DNA of 64,000 bases. Origin: RGIG8306 sp964426655. GTDB lineage: Bacteria; Bacillota; Clostridia; Lachnospirales; Lachnospiraceae. Below, piece after piece: positions 25,670-35,118 of this stretch. The stretch's first letter is position 1, and each line of letters starts with the position of its first letter. The stretch spans positions 1 to 64,000 of the forward strand of contig CAYRQT010000007.1 in NCBI GenBank assembly GCA_964426655.1, given 5' to 3'. The position numbers and the translations under genes are program-made. The notes beneath the pieces are model-generated. The model searched no databases. It saw nothing but the letters and a program-made list of their open reading frames with translations, and was not told the DNA's origin.

Positions 25670-27124
25670 TTATCCTTCCACAATATGTCCAAAATAATAA
25701 AATCTTTTTGCCTCATCCAGGTATACCTGCTGGTAAGAGCCAATCAGAGAATCATCCCCTTTAAAATGTACAGTACTATTATTTCCAAGACGACCTGTGA
25801 GCATGGAAGGGTCCTGCTCATTTACATTTTCCACAAGGACTTCCTGGACCTGTCCTTCCAGTGCAAGACAGGCAGTGGAAGAAATATCCTGGAGTAATTT
25901 TAACAGCCGGTCAAAACGGGCATGCACCACTGCGGGAGGCACCTGATCTGCCATAGAAGCTGCGGGAGTGCCGGTTCGTTTGGAATAAATAAAAGTGTAT
26001 GCACTGTCAAAACGAATCTGCTCTACCACCTCCATGGTGTCGGCAAAATCTTCCTCTGTTTCCCCGGGAAATCCCACAATGATATCTGTGGTAATAGAAA
26101 TTCCAGGAATTCTTTCCCTTATTTTTCTGGCAAGAGCAAGAAACTGCTCTTTCGTGTAATGCCGGTTCATACGGCGAAGAATCTGGCTGCTACCGGATTG
26201 CAGGGGTAAATGAATGTGCCTGCAGATTTTATTTGATGAAGCCATAACTTCAATAAGTTCATCGGACAGATCTTTGGGATGAGAGGTCATGAATCGAATT
26301 CTTCGTATGCCGGGAATTTCGGTCACTTTTTTCAGTAAAGCAGCAAAGGTCATGGGAGACTGCAGATTTTTACCATAAGAATTCACATTTTGGCCTAGCA
26401 GCATCACTTCCGTTACGCCATCTTCTGCTATGCGGGCAATTTCGGCCAGAATATCTTCAGGAGAACGGCTGCGTTCTCTTCCCCGCACATAGGGAACGAT
26501 GCAGAAGGTGCAGAAATTATTGCAGCCAAACATAATGTTCACACCTGCTTTAAATGAAAATTTACGCAGTGAAGGCAAATCTTCTACAATGGCGGTGCTC
26601 CCCTCCTCCACATCAATGATCATTCGGTCACTGCTCATGCGCCGATACAAAATTTCTGCCATTTTGTAGATGTTGTGGGTGCCGAAGACCATGTCAACAA
26701 AATTATAGCTTTTACGTATCGTCGCTACCACATTTTTCTCCTGCATCATACATCCGCAGAGCGCAATCATCATATGTGGTTTTTCTCTTTTTAAACTATT
26801 TAAATATCCAAGCCGCCCATAAACCTTCTGATTGGCATTCTCCCTGACCGTGCAGGTGTTATAGACAACCAGATCGGCTTCCTCTTCGTGAGGCGTTTCC
26901 TCAAAACCGATTTGTAAAAGAATGCCCAGAAGTTTTTCGGAATCTTTAGCGTTCATCTGACATCCTACCACCAGATTATAAACCCTGGGGGTGTGCCCAA
27001 GTCGCTGACCAAGGTCTGCCACAAGGGGCTTTGTCTTCTCTATAAAGTAATATTGGCGTTCCGGTTCTGTTTCAGGAGGAGGCCCCTGTATGTCCGGATG
27101 TTTCCATTCAAAGGTGCTTTGCAT
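25670..27124 (-). CDS. miaB: tRNA-2-methylthio-N6-dimethylallyladenosine synthase
   Basis: Radical SAM methylthiotransferase acting on i6A37 made by MiaA. 484 residues with an N-terminal extension of about 50 typical of clostridial members. The auxiliary-cluster cysteines are in VGCQMNAKDSE, NTCTVREN and CGCMMQE; the radical SAM motif is CNNFCTFC. A C-terminal TRAM domain follows. Ends 11 bases before mutS. Confidence 0.95.
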   Translation of the reverse strand: MQSTFEWKHPDIQGPPPETEPERQYYFIEKTKPLVADLGQRLGHTPRVYNLVVGCQMNAKDSEKLLGILLQIGFEETPHEEEADLVVYNTCTVRENANQKVYGRLGYLNSLKREKPHMMIALCGCMMQEKNVVATIRKSYNFVDMVFGTHNIYKMAEILYRRMSSDRMIIDVEEGSTAIVEDLPSLRKFSFKAGVNIMFGCNNFCTFCIVPYVRGRERSRSPEDILAEIARIAEDGVTEVMLLGQNVNSYGKNLQSPMTFAALLKKVTEIPGIRRIRFMTSHPKDLSDELIEVMASSNKICRHIHLPLQSGSSQILRRMNRHYTKEQFLALARKIRERIPGISITTDIIVGFPGETEEDFADTMEVVEQIRFDSAYTFIYSKRTGTPAASMADQVPPAVVHARFDRLLKLLQDISSTACLALEGQVQEVLVENVNEQDPSMLTGRLGNNSTVHFKGDDSLIGSYQQVYLDEAKRFYYFGHIVEG

Positions 27125-27135
27125 GCTTTTCCTTT

Positions 27136-28389
27136 CTAACGTACCTGTCCATCTCCGTAAATAATGTATTTGGTGGATGTCAGCTCCTTTAATCCCATTG
27201 GCCCTCTGGCATGAAGTTTCTGGGTGCTGATCCCGATTTCTGCTCCAAAGCCGAACATGAATCCATCTGTAAAACGGGTTGAAGCATTGACATATACGGC
27301 GGCAGCATCTATCTCCTGGAGAAAACGCTGGGCATTGTGATAGTCTTTTGTGACTATGGCTTCTGAATGACCGGTATTGACACGGTTAATGTGAGCAATA
27401 GCTTCATCAATGCCGGAAACTGTTTTTACAGATAATTTTAAATCCAGGTATTCTGTGCGAAAATCCTCCTCCGTGGCCGGAAAAATCATGTCACTGTATC
27501 GGCAGGCAAAAGAATCACCTACCATTTCCACCCCTTCAAGGGCCAGACGTTCTGCAAGAACAGGAATAAAAGACTGGGCAATGTCTTGATGAATGACAAG
27601 GGATTCCACCGCATTGCAGGCACCGGGGCGCTGGAGCTTTCCGTTCAAAATAATGTTAATGGCCATATCAAAATCGGCAGTGGCATCTACGAAAACATGG
27701 CAGTTGCCTGTACCTGTCTGAATAACAGGAATGGTACTGTTTTGAACAACTGCCTGGATGAGGCTGGCTCCTCCCCGGGGGATCAGCACATCTACATAGG
27801 CATTCATTTTCATAAAAGCGTTTGTCGTCTCCCGATCCGTGCTGGTAATGAGCTGCACCGCATCGGCCTGTACACCACTGGNNNNNNNNNNTGTCAGGGC
27901 CCGGCGAAGGACTTCCACAATGGCTGTATTGGAATGGATGGCATCCTTCCCTCCTTTTAAGATGACCGCATTGCTGGTCTTAAAACAAAGGGCAAAAGCA
28001 TCGGCGGTTACATTTGGCCGGGATTCGTAGATAATACCGATTACACCAATGGGAACCCGTTTTTGACCGATAATCAGTCCGTTGGGGCGCTGTTTCATGT
28101 AGAGGACTTCACCTACCGGGTCATCCAGATTTGCCACAGCCTGTAAGCCCTCCGCCATTTCTTTAATGCGGGCGGGAGTAAGTCTTAACCGATCCTGCAG
28201 GGACTCCTTCATGCCGGCCGAACGGGCCTGTTCCATGTCCAGAGCATTTTGTTCCAGAATATAAGATTCATTGCGCAAAATTTCCCGGGATGCCTCTTCC
28301 AGACAGGTGTTTTTGCTTCTGGTAGAAACGGTATTCAAATACAGAGCGGTTTCTTTTGCTTTTTTACCCATATCTTCCAAAGTCATCAT
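27136..28389 (-). CDS. proA: glutamate-5-semialdehyde dehydrogenase, with assembly gap
   Basis: Reduces gamma-glutamyl phosphate in proline synthesis. About 417 residues. IYESRPNVTADAFALC and the catalytic-cysteine region QRPGACNAVESLVIH are conserved. The ten N at 27882-27891 leave the frame apparently continuous, so only a few residues are unknown. Start ATG at 28389 has GGAGG 7 bases before it and overlaps the stop of the upstream cyclo-ligase. Its pathway partner proB is 2.9 kb upstream on the same strand. Confidence 0.93.
   Translation of the reverse strand: MMTLEDMGKKAKETALYLNTVSTRSKNTCLEEASREILRNESYILEQNALDMEQARSAGMKESLQDRLRLTPARIKEMAEGLQAVANLDDPVGEVLYMKQRPNGLIIGQKRVPIGVIGIIYESRPNVTADAFALCFKTSNAVILKGGKDAIHSNTAIVEVLRRALTXXXXSGVQADAVQLITSTDRETTNAFMKMNAYVDVLIPRGGASLIQAVVQNSTIPVIQTGTGNCHVFVDATADFDMAINIILNGKLQRPGACNAVESLVIHQDIAQSFIPVLAERLALEGVEMVGDSFACRYSDMIFPATEEDFRTEYLDLKLSVKTVSGIDEAIAHINRVNTGHSEAIVTKDYHNAQRFLQEIDAAAVYVNASTRFTDGFMFGFGAEIGISTQKLHARGPMGLKELTSTKYIIYGDGQVR
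27882..27891. other. assembly gap (10 N)
   Basis: Run of N inside proA; frame is maintained if the residues are counted as about four unknown codons. Confidence 0.95.
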
Positions 28390-28979
28390 TCTGATCCCTC
28401 CTTAATGGGAAATAAAGATTTTTCAGTCAGTAAAAACTGCATTGGCATGTCATAAATATCCGTGGGCAGGGAAGAAATCATCCACTGGGATGGCACAATC
28501 CCAATGCGCCATCCCAGTGGATGGGTGGAAAGATAGCGGTCGTAATATCCGCCACCATACCCAAGACGGGCTCCTTTTCGGGAAAAGGTAAGACCGGGAA
28601 TAAGGAGCAGGTCATTTTTTTCAGGAAAAAGAGGGGTATTGCCTGCTGGTTCCCGAATACCCTTAAATCCAGGTAAGAGAGGAAAATCCGCCCTTTCGGC
28701 CGGATAAAAGTCCATTATACCTTTCCCTTGACAACGAGGAAAACAGGTCGTTTTTCCTGCTTCCCAAAAAAAGGAAAGCCAGTTATCCGAAGGCACTTCC
28801 CCAAAAGAAGAGGCATACAGAAAAATACGACCGGCATCCTGATAGAGGGGACTTTTTAAAAGGTGGGATAGCATTTCTCTGCTGATGTGTTCCAGGCTGT
28901 TTTCCGATATTTCCTGACGCTTTTGCTGCATAAGCTGCCGAAGGGCAGATTTATTCTGATTTTGGATATCTTTTATCAT
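28386..28979 (-). CDS. 5-formyltetrahydrofolate cyclo-ligase
   Basis: ATP-dependent conversion of 5-formyl-THF to 5,10-methenyl-THF. 197 residues. The Mg-ATP binding motif RLGYGGGYYDRYL near the C-terminal third is diagnostic, and DLLLIPGLTFS precedes it. It overlaps the DUF896 gene by 29 bases and proA by 4. ATG at 28979. Confidence 0.92.
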   Translation of the reverse strand: MIKDIQNQNKSALRQLMQQKRQEISENSLEHISREMLSHLLKSPLYQDAGRIFLYASSFGEVPSDNWLSFFWEAGKTTCFPRCQGKGIMDFYPAERADFPLLPGFKGIREPAGNTPLFPEKNDLLLIPGLTFSRKGARLGYGGGYYDRYLSTHPLGWRIGIVPSQWMISSLPTDIYDMPMQFLLTEKSLFPIKEGSE

Positions 28980-29178
28980 GACGTTCCTTTACATCCACAA
29001 TGGTGCCATCCGGGTTCTTGATTTTGATTTTGTGGAGGGTATGTCGTAAATTTTCTTTGTAGGCGGCAATGTAAGCCTGCCTGAGCAGCGACTGCTCCTG
29101 TTCTTCATCGGGAGTCAGTCCTTCTGACTGGGCCTTGGCATACAGCGCATTGATCCTGGCAATCTGATCTGCATCCAT
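28951..29178 (-). CDS. DUF896 (YnzC-like) small protein
   Basis: 75 residues. The N-terminal helical hairpin (DADQIARINALYAK... LTPDEEQEQSLLRQAY) is the hallmark of DUF896, small cytoplasmic Firmicutes proteins of unsettled function, some members being SOS-linked. The tail (KIKIKNPDGTIVDVKERH) is basic. Start ATG at 29178 with an AGAGG site. Overlaps the following cyclo-ligase gene. Confidence 0.9.
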   Translation of the reverse strand: MDADQIARINALYAKAQSEGLTPDEEQEQSLLRQAYIAAYKENLRHTLHKIKIKNPDGTIVDVKERHDKRYPKSE

Positions 29179-29220
29179 GTCGATGATCCTCTTTTCTGCT
29201 TTCTTTTTTTGATAATTATT

Positions 29221-30096
29221 TTATTGCTCTGCCAAAAAAGCCATTAGCCTGGGGAAGGCTTCTGCCATCAGATCATATCCATGCTGATAGAAGGCCTGTA
29301 AATCGGCTTCTGTATTCCCTAACCGTTTGACCTCCGGCATTTCAGGACGGAGTACGAATACTTTTCCGGCTGCTTCCAGTCTCTCCACTTCCTTCAGAGT
29401 CCGATTGTAGATATAACTGCGCATATGCATTTTTCGGATCATGTAGGGATACTTACGATATATGCCGATTACTGCTTTTTCTGCAAGTTTATTTCTGGAT
29501 TTCTGATACCCTTCCCTGCGGGTAAGGATAATAACGTTTTTCTTATATCCTCTGGACATGGCCCGTCGGACGGGGATGGAATCGGCAATACCTCCATCCA
29601 TGTAAGGCATCCCCTGCAGTTCAACTGCCGGAGAAATTAAGGGAAGGCTGCAGGAGGCCCGAAGGATTTTCAGCAACTCATCTCTGTCTTCCCGGTTGTC
29701 CATGTATTCTGCTTTTCCGGTAATACAGTTGGTCACCACAAGGTCGGCCTGAATGGGCGAAGTAAAATAGGTATCAAAGTCAAAGGGATAGGTTTCATAA
29801 GCATAAGTGTTGAATATTTTCTCCATATCCATCAGACTGTGTTCATGGAACAGGGTCCAGACTTGCTCTGTGGGACTGGCCTTGTAGGGAAGAAAGGTTT
29901 TAAAAGTTCTTCCAGGCTGTCTGGCAATGTAATCCACTGCATTGCATGCGCCTGCAGAAACGCCGGCAACATAGGGGAAGTAGATTTCTTTTTCCATCAG
30001 ATAATCCAGAATTCCAGCGGTAAAAACCCCGCGGTTTCCGCCACCTTCCAGAATCAGCCCAACAGAGGGCATGTTTTCCTGTATTTTTTTCCACAT
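29221..30096 (-). CDS. patatin-like phospholipase family protein
   Basis: 291 residues; patatin serine hydrolase. The oxyanion loop GGGNRG, the nucleophile in GVSAGACN and the dyad aspartate in MDGGIADSIP are all present. Start ATG at 30096 is chosen over an ATG-like codon 81 bases upstream because AGGAG lies 6 bases before it and the gene then clears the upstream stop. Probably cytoplasmic (no signal peptide). Substrate unknown; it follows the unknown 397-residue protein. Confidence 0.9.
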   Translation of the reverse strand: MWKKIQENMPSVGLILEGGGNRGVFTAGILDYLMEKEIYFPYVAGVSAGACNAVDYIARQPGRTFKTFLPYKASPTEQVWTLFHEHSLMDMEKIFNTYAYETYPFDFDTYFTSPIQADLVVTNCITGKAEYMDNREDRDELLKILRASCSLPLISPAVELQGMPYMDGGIADSIPVRRAMSRGYKKNVIILTRREGYQKSRNKLAEKAVIGIYRKYPYMIRKMHMRSYIYNRTLKEVERLEAAGKVFVLRPEMPEVKRLGNTEADLQAFYQHGYDLMAEAFPRLMAFLAEQ

Positions 30097-30116
30097 ATTG
30101 GCTCCTTTCCGGACCA

Positions 30117-31310
30117 TTAGTAAACAAACAGATAGAAATATTTTTTGGATGTGCTGATACACTGTATGCGTCTGCAAGGTCCCCTGCTAAGAAGCGACAT
30201 ATTGGGATACTGATACATCTCGTAAAAATGTCGACTTTTCTTCAGCAGCCCGGTGCGGTCAAAGGTGGTAATAATTAAATTTTGTTCAATGGCCTGAATA
30301 TTCACACCCTTTTTAAATTGCAGCTCCACCTGGTTTTGGGAGAAATTGTACAGTGCCAGATAATCTTCCTTTTCATGCAGAATATATGGCGTTTTATTTA
30401 AAATAAAAGCCCTGGCCATTTTCAGATCCTTTGCATAGGACTCGTTTCGGCATACAATGGATTCCTTTGTAACAAAATTATAAAAAACCAGCTCTTCCAA
30501 CAGCGGCATGCGTCGTATGCGGGAATAAATTAGATAGCTTCCCTGTTTTTCCATATAAGGAATGCTGGCCTGATAGTGGCACTGGTCCACAATTTCCATG
30601 TTCGCTTCGTTGTTTTTCATCATGATATCGGATATGAACTGTGTTATAGTGACAAGCCCTGTCAGTTCCAGTGCACAATCCGCCTTTTCAACATAAGAAA
30701 AATCATTCTCCAAAGCCAGCGAATACCCAATTTTAATGGCACAGACATTGGTGGCAATGGGGATAATGGACATAATGCCATATTGAGAAATAAACTCCTC
30801 TTCTACTGGATAAAAAACCTGGTTGCGAATATCCAGAAGCTGCAGGCGAAAATGGAAATAACCTTCTCTTCTGCCGCTGGGAGAAAGTCCAAAATCAGCT
30901 TCCTGAAGCAGCAGATAATGGTTGTTTAATATCCCCACCGTCAATTGCCTGGCGTGATGGTATTCTTCCAGGGAACCGGAAAATACATAGATAAAATCAT
31001 GGGTGCCCGTCTCTATATTGTAGCGGCACAGTTTAAAAATACCTTCCTGAGGAACCTGACTAGGCTGAATGGTAAAAAAATAAACGCTGTTTTTTTGCTT
31101 TTCTCCGAAAAAAAGGCGCCCCACTTCATATTTTGGTAGCTCCGGAAGAATTTCTTCCTTAAGATTTTCTTTTACATGATAGAGAAACAACCGGCATGGC
31201 GTAAAAGGGATGGGAGCTCGAGGTTCCTCAAACAGGACGCTCATGACACGTCCCTCCTCAAGGCCGAAACAGGTCTCCTGGTTTGTCATGCGAACTATGC
31301 GGATATCCAA
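30117..31310 (-). CDS. unrecognised 397-residue protein, beta-rich
   Basis: I do not recognise this protein. It has no signal peptide or membrane segment. The sequence alternates short hydrophobic-aromatic strands with loops throughout (for example LYNFSQNQVELQF, FYNFVTKESIVCR, LCRYNIETGTHDFIY), which suggests a repeated beta structure such as a propeller; this is an inference from pattern only. The start is TTG at 31310 with GAGG 7 bases before it, following proB by 16 bases. It is upstream of the patatin gene in the same run, so a joint role is possible. Confidence 0.8.
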   Translation of the reverse strand: MDIRIVRMTNQETCFGLEEGRVMSVLFEEPRAPIPFTPCRLFLYHVKENLKEEILPELPKYEVGRLFFGEKQKNSVYFFTIQPSQVPQEGIFKLCRYNIETGTHDFIYVFSGSLEEYHHARQLTVGILNNHYLLLQEADFGLSPSGRREGYFHFRLQLLDIRNQVFYPVEEEFISQYGIMSIIPIATNVCAIKIGYSLALENDFSYVEKADCALELTGLVTITQFISDIMMKNNEANMEIVDQCHYQASIPYMEKQGSYLIYSRIRRMPLLEELVFYNFVTKESIVCRNESYAKDLKMARAFILNKTPYILHEKEDYLALYNFSQNQVELQFKKGVNIQAIEQNLIITTFDRTGLLKKSRHFYEMYQYPNMSLLSRGPCRRIQCISTSKKYFYLFVY

Positions 31311-31326
31311 TTCATCACCTCACAAA

Positions 31327-32160
31327 TCAGTCTGCAATATAATTGACCAGATCAAAATCTTTTTCCTGATGTGCCACAAAAAGAGTCCCCACATCTTTTC
31401 CGCCGATAATGTCTAGAAGGATATGAACGTCTTCCCCGTTGGCGATGACCATATCTGCACCGGAATTAACGGCAATCCGCGCAGCACTGAGTTTGGTGCT
31501 CATGCCCCCGGTTCCCAGCTTACTGGAAGAGGTGCCCTTTCCCATGCCCAGATAGGCCTCTGATATGGCAGGGACAACGGAAATGAAGCGAGCATCTGCA
31601 TTTGCGTGGGGATCATCTGTGTAGAGACCATCAATGTCTGAAAGAAGGATCAGAAGATCCGCCCTGACAAGACTGGCCACAATTGCAGAAAGATGATCAT
31701 TATCTCCAAACTCAATCTCGTAAGTGGCAACCGTGTCATTTTCATTGACAATGGGAATGACACGCATGGCAAGAAGTTCCTCAAAGGTATTTTGGGCCAG
31801 ATGACGGTTTAAGTCATTTAAAATAGTGTTTTTCGTCATCAGAACCTGCGCAATGCGTTGATTATATTCCATAAAAAGCTTCACATAAGTCATCATCAGA
31901 TTTGCCTGTCCAATGGCTGCAAGTGCCTGCTTCTGACTGGTGGTTACAGGCTTTATATGCATGGCTTTTCTACCTACAGCAATGGCACCGGAGGAAACCA
32001 GAATGACGTCCTTTCCCATATTGTGAATATCACAAAGAACCCTGGCCAGCTGTTCAATCTTGGTGTAATTGATGTGTCCTGTTTCCGGGTGAGTCAGGGA
32101 GGAGGATCCAATTTTAACCACAATTCTTTTTTTATCTTTCAGTGCATCTCTGTAATTCAT
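31327..32160 (-). CDS. proB: glutamate 5-kinase, short form without PUA domain
   Basis: First proline step: phosphorylates glutamate. 277 residues, so only the amino-acid-kinase domain is present; the C-terminal PUA domain of longer (about 370-residue) ProB proteins is missing. VKIGSSSLTHPETG, VSSGAIAVG and NENDTVA are conserved. ATG at 32160 with AAAGGAAG upstream. Probably first gene of a transcript that reaches proA. Confidence 0.93.
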   Translation of the reverse strand: MNYRDALKDKKRIVVKIGSSSLTHPETGHINYTKIEQLARVLCDIHNMGKDVILVSSGAIAVGRKAMHIKPVTTSQKQALAAIGQANLMMTYVKLFMEYNQRIAQVLMTKNTILNDLNRHLAQNTFEELLAMRVIPIVNENDTVATYEIEFGDNDHLSAIVASLVRADLLILLSDIDGLYTDDPHANADARFISVVPAISEAYLGMGKGTSSSKLGTGGMSTKLSAARIAVNSGADMVIANGEDVHILLDIIGGKDVGTLFVAHQEKDFDLVNYIAD

Positions 32161-32225
32161 CTTTTCAGCTTCCTTTGGAATAGTTGATCCTGAATGACCC
32201 GCAGGCCAAACGGATGACTCGATAC

Positions 32226-32254
32226 ATTATATCAAAAAAAAGTTAAAGGTGCAA
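32226..32254 (-). promoter_or_regulatory. candidate promoter of the proB transcript
   Basis: -10 TATAAT (32226-32231) and -35 TTGCAC (32249-32254), spacer 17, in the 71-base gap and overlapping the end of the FAD gene. Confidence 0.45.
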
Positions 32255-33847
32255 ATTCTTCGATAATATGTTCTGCAATGCGCAGACCATCGCAGGCGGC
32301 AGATGTAATCCCCCCTGCATAACCTGCCCCCTCACCACAAGGGTATACGCCCTTCCAGATACATTGACCATCTTCTCCCCTTGGCATCCTGACAGGGGAG
32401 GAAGTGCGGCTTTCAAAGGCCATAAGGCAGGCATCTGGATGAGCAAAACCAGGCATTTTTTGCTGGAAAGCCCAAATCCCTTCCTCGATGGCATCCATAA
32501 GGAATGCAGGAAAGGCGTCACGTATATTGGCTGAGGCATAATCGCCTTTTATGCAAAGGGGCCATTCAGGCAGATTCCCNNNNNNNNNNAAATCCGAAAA
32601 CCTCTGTACGGGAACCGCTCCACCGGCCAGTTCATAAGCTGCTTTCTCCAGATCCTCCTGGAATTGCATGCCCGCCAGCGGCGTCTGGCCCCAGGGGCCA
32701 TGGAGGGGAAAATCCTCTGGACGTACAGTTACTATAATGGCACTGTTTGCCTGGGGGCTTTTCCGATCCCCATAGCTCATACCATTTACGGAAAGCATTC
32801 CCTCAGCGGATGATGCATTGACCACATAGCCTCCGGGGCACATGCAAANNNNNNNNNNNNNNNNNNNNNNNNNNNNCCTTCCCTGGTTTTTGCAGTTACT
32901 TTATATTCTGCGGCAGGCATATCTAAAGGATACCCTTTTCCATACTGGGTTTCATTCAGCCAGTGCTGATCGTGAATTATGCGCAGGCCCATAGCAAAGG
33001 ATTTAGCAGTCAGGGGGAGTCCTTTTTGGTAAAGCCATTGGAAAGTATCCCTGGAACTGTGTCCGAGAGCCAGAATCAACTGATTGCAGGGAAGCACTTC
33101 CTCATCATTCAGGACAATACCGCTGACCTGAAAATCTTCCAGGATAATATTGGTCATCTTTGTGGAAAAGCGAAAGGTTCCTCCATTTTCTATAATTTGT
33201 TCTCTCATGGAGCATACGATATCTGTCAGAGCATCGGTACCGATATGGGGCTTGGATGCATAGAGGATCTCCTCATTTGCACCATGGCGGCAAAAGGTTT
33301 CCAAAACCTTTCGAATGCGGTGAGTAGGGTCTTTAATCATGGTGTTGAGTTTTCCGTCAGAAAAGGTTCCAGCCCCACCTTCCCCAAACTGCACATTACT
33401 CTCAGGATTCAGCTGGCCGGACGCCCAAAATCTTTCCACTGTTTTTCGGCGGTCATGTACAGATTCTCCCCTCTCAATGAGAATGGGTTTATATCCGGCC
33501 TCCGCTAACAGGTACCCTGCAAACAATCCGGCCGGGCCGGTTCCGACAATGACCGGTGAGGTTGCAGTACGTGTTTTGCCGGGAAGAGGCATTTGGTATT
33601 TGCCTTCTGCGAAGGAAACTGGAAAAAATCCCTGCTTCTGCAGCTTTTTCTGAAGCGGTTCCGGAACAAGGACATGGACATCATATACATAGTAGAGAAG
33701 CGGCTTCTTTCGGGCATCCAGAGACTTGCGTCGGATTTCCACCCCCAAAAGTTCTCCAGGACGCAGGTGTAGCTTTTTGCAGATTGCTTTCTCCAGGGCC
33801 CCTTGTTTTTCCGGTATGGCTATTTTAATTTGTTGAACATGTAGCAT
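32232..33847 (-). CDS. FAD-dependent dehydrogenase (COG2509 type), with two gaps
   Basis: Large flavoprotein of the family of uncharacterised FAD-dependent dehydrogenases. The dinucleotide-binding motif GTGPAGLFAGYLLAEAGY is near residue 100 after an N-terminal extension; the second half contains the CPGGYVVNASSAEG stretch and, at the C-terminus, GEGAGYAGGITSAACDGLRIAEHI, where FAD is closed. Two N runs (32580-32589, 32849-32876) interrupt it, and the frame changes across the second, so the gap size is not real. ATG at 33847. Directly followed upstream by a second, unrelated flavoprotein. Confidence 0.85.
32580..32589. other. assembly gap (10 N)
   Basis: Run of N inside the FAD-dependent dehydrogenase gene; frame is kept. 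Confidence 0.95.
32849..32876. other. assembly gap (28 N)
   Basis: Run of N inside the FAD-dependent dehydrogenase gene; the reading frames on the two sides differ. Confidence 0.95.
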
Positions 33848-33859
33848 AACTGCGTTCCT

Positions 33860-35101
33860 TTACTTTTTTAATGGTGAAAGAGCGGCGCCCCGTCCGGCCA
33901 GAATGCCGGTAGTCCAGGCCCATTGCAGGTTATAACCACCGCAGTCGCCATAGACATCCAGCAGCTCCCCTGCAGCAAATAATCCAGGGCATTTTCTGAT
34001 TTCCATTGTATCAGGATAAATTTCTTTCAGGGAAAGGCCTCCCTGGCAGACCTGGGCTTTTTCAACAGGATTTACATTTTGAATGGAATACAGACCGTTT
34101 TTAATCTGCCGTATCAGTGCCTTTTTTCGGGAAACGTTCAACTCTCCCCAATTCATTTTCAGGCCGGAGATTCCCTGGACGTGTTTCACTATGGCATTGG
34201 CCAGACGATCCGGCAAAATTCCCCACAACAGTAAAACAAGGTCTTTTTTAGGATGGCGGTTTCCCTGCATCTCCAAATGGGCCAAAAGATCTGGTTCTGA
34301 CCATTCGGGCAAGAAATCTATTTGCAGCTGTAAAGAGGCTCCGGGCTTTACGAACAGGCGGTCCGCTGCGGTGCCGCTGACCTGAAAAACGGGAATACCG
34401 CTGATGCCATATTCAGTAAGCTGTAATTCACCCTTATCCCGGGCCAGACAGGCACCATCTTCCAGCACGGCCACTTCCCCTGCTATGCGGACCCCGGCCC
34501 ATTGCCGGCAAAGAGATTCCTTCAGTCGGATTTGTACGAGGGCTGGCAAAAACGGATACATTTTCAGAGAAAAGGACTGCAGAAAACGAAACCCGGCGTC
34601 ATCCTGTCCCATTCCTCCCGCAGGAGAACCGGTAGCAAGGATAACCCGGTCTGCAAAGGAAGATTTACCATCCTGGGTATGAAGAAGAAAGCCTGTCCCC
34701 TTCTTTTCAAGACCTGTGCATCCGTTTGACAAATGACAGGTCACGCCCACCTGCTTTGCTTCATACAAAAGTGCCTCTGTTACAGAGGCCGCCTGAAAGG
34801 AGGAGGGGTAAAGGTATCCCTGTCTATTTTCCACAGATATGCCCAAATCTTCAAAAAAACCAATGATGTCTTGGGGAGATATCTGTTCTATAATGGGCAG
34901 CAAAAGCCAGGGGGTGTGGGAATGGAAACAGGAAATGTCCTGCCGTTTGTTTAGCAGATTGCATTTTCCGTTTCCCGTGGCACAGAGTTTTCGGCCGGCT
35001 TTTTTTTGCTGCTCTAAAAGTTGCACATTTGCCCCGGCTTTCGCTGCTGTAATAGCAGCAGTGAGGCCGGATGCCCCGGCCCCGATTACACAAATATTCA
35101 T
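33860..35101 (-). CDS. NAD(P)/FAD-dependent oxidoreductase, HI0933/YhiN family
   Basis: 413 residues. The N-terminal GAGASGLTAAITAAKAGA binds FAD; the GRKLCATGNGKCNL motif and the C-terminal DVYGDCGGYNLQWAWTTGI are diagnostic for the HI0933 (YhiN/BaiN-like) family, whose substrates are poorly known. ATG at 35101. Lies 12 bases upstream of the COG2509-type flavoprotein gene, so the two may share a transcript. Confidence 0.88.
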   Translation of the reverse strand: MNICVIGAGASGLTAAITAAKAGANVQLLEQQKKAGRKLCATGNGKCNLLNKRQDISCFHSHTPWLLLPIIEQISPQDIIGFFEDLGISVENRQGYLYPSSFQAASVTEALLYEAKQVGVTCHLSNGCTGLEKKGTGFLLHTQDGKSSFADRVILATGSPAGGMGQDDAGFRFLQSFSLKMYPFLPALVQIRLKESLCRQWAGVRIAGEVAVLEDGACLARDKGELQLTEYGISGIPVFQVSGTAADRLFVKPGASLQLQIDFLPEWSEPDLLAHLEMQGNRHPKKDLVLLLWGILPDRLANAIVKHVQGISGLKMNWGELNVSRKKALIRQIKNGLYSIQNVNPVEKAQVCQGGLSLKEIYPDTMEIRKCPGLFAAGELLDVYGDCGGYNLQWAWTTGILAGRGAALSPLKK

Positions 35102-35118
35102 TCCGCCTCCCTTTAAAG

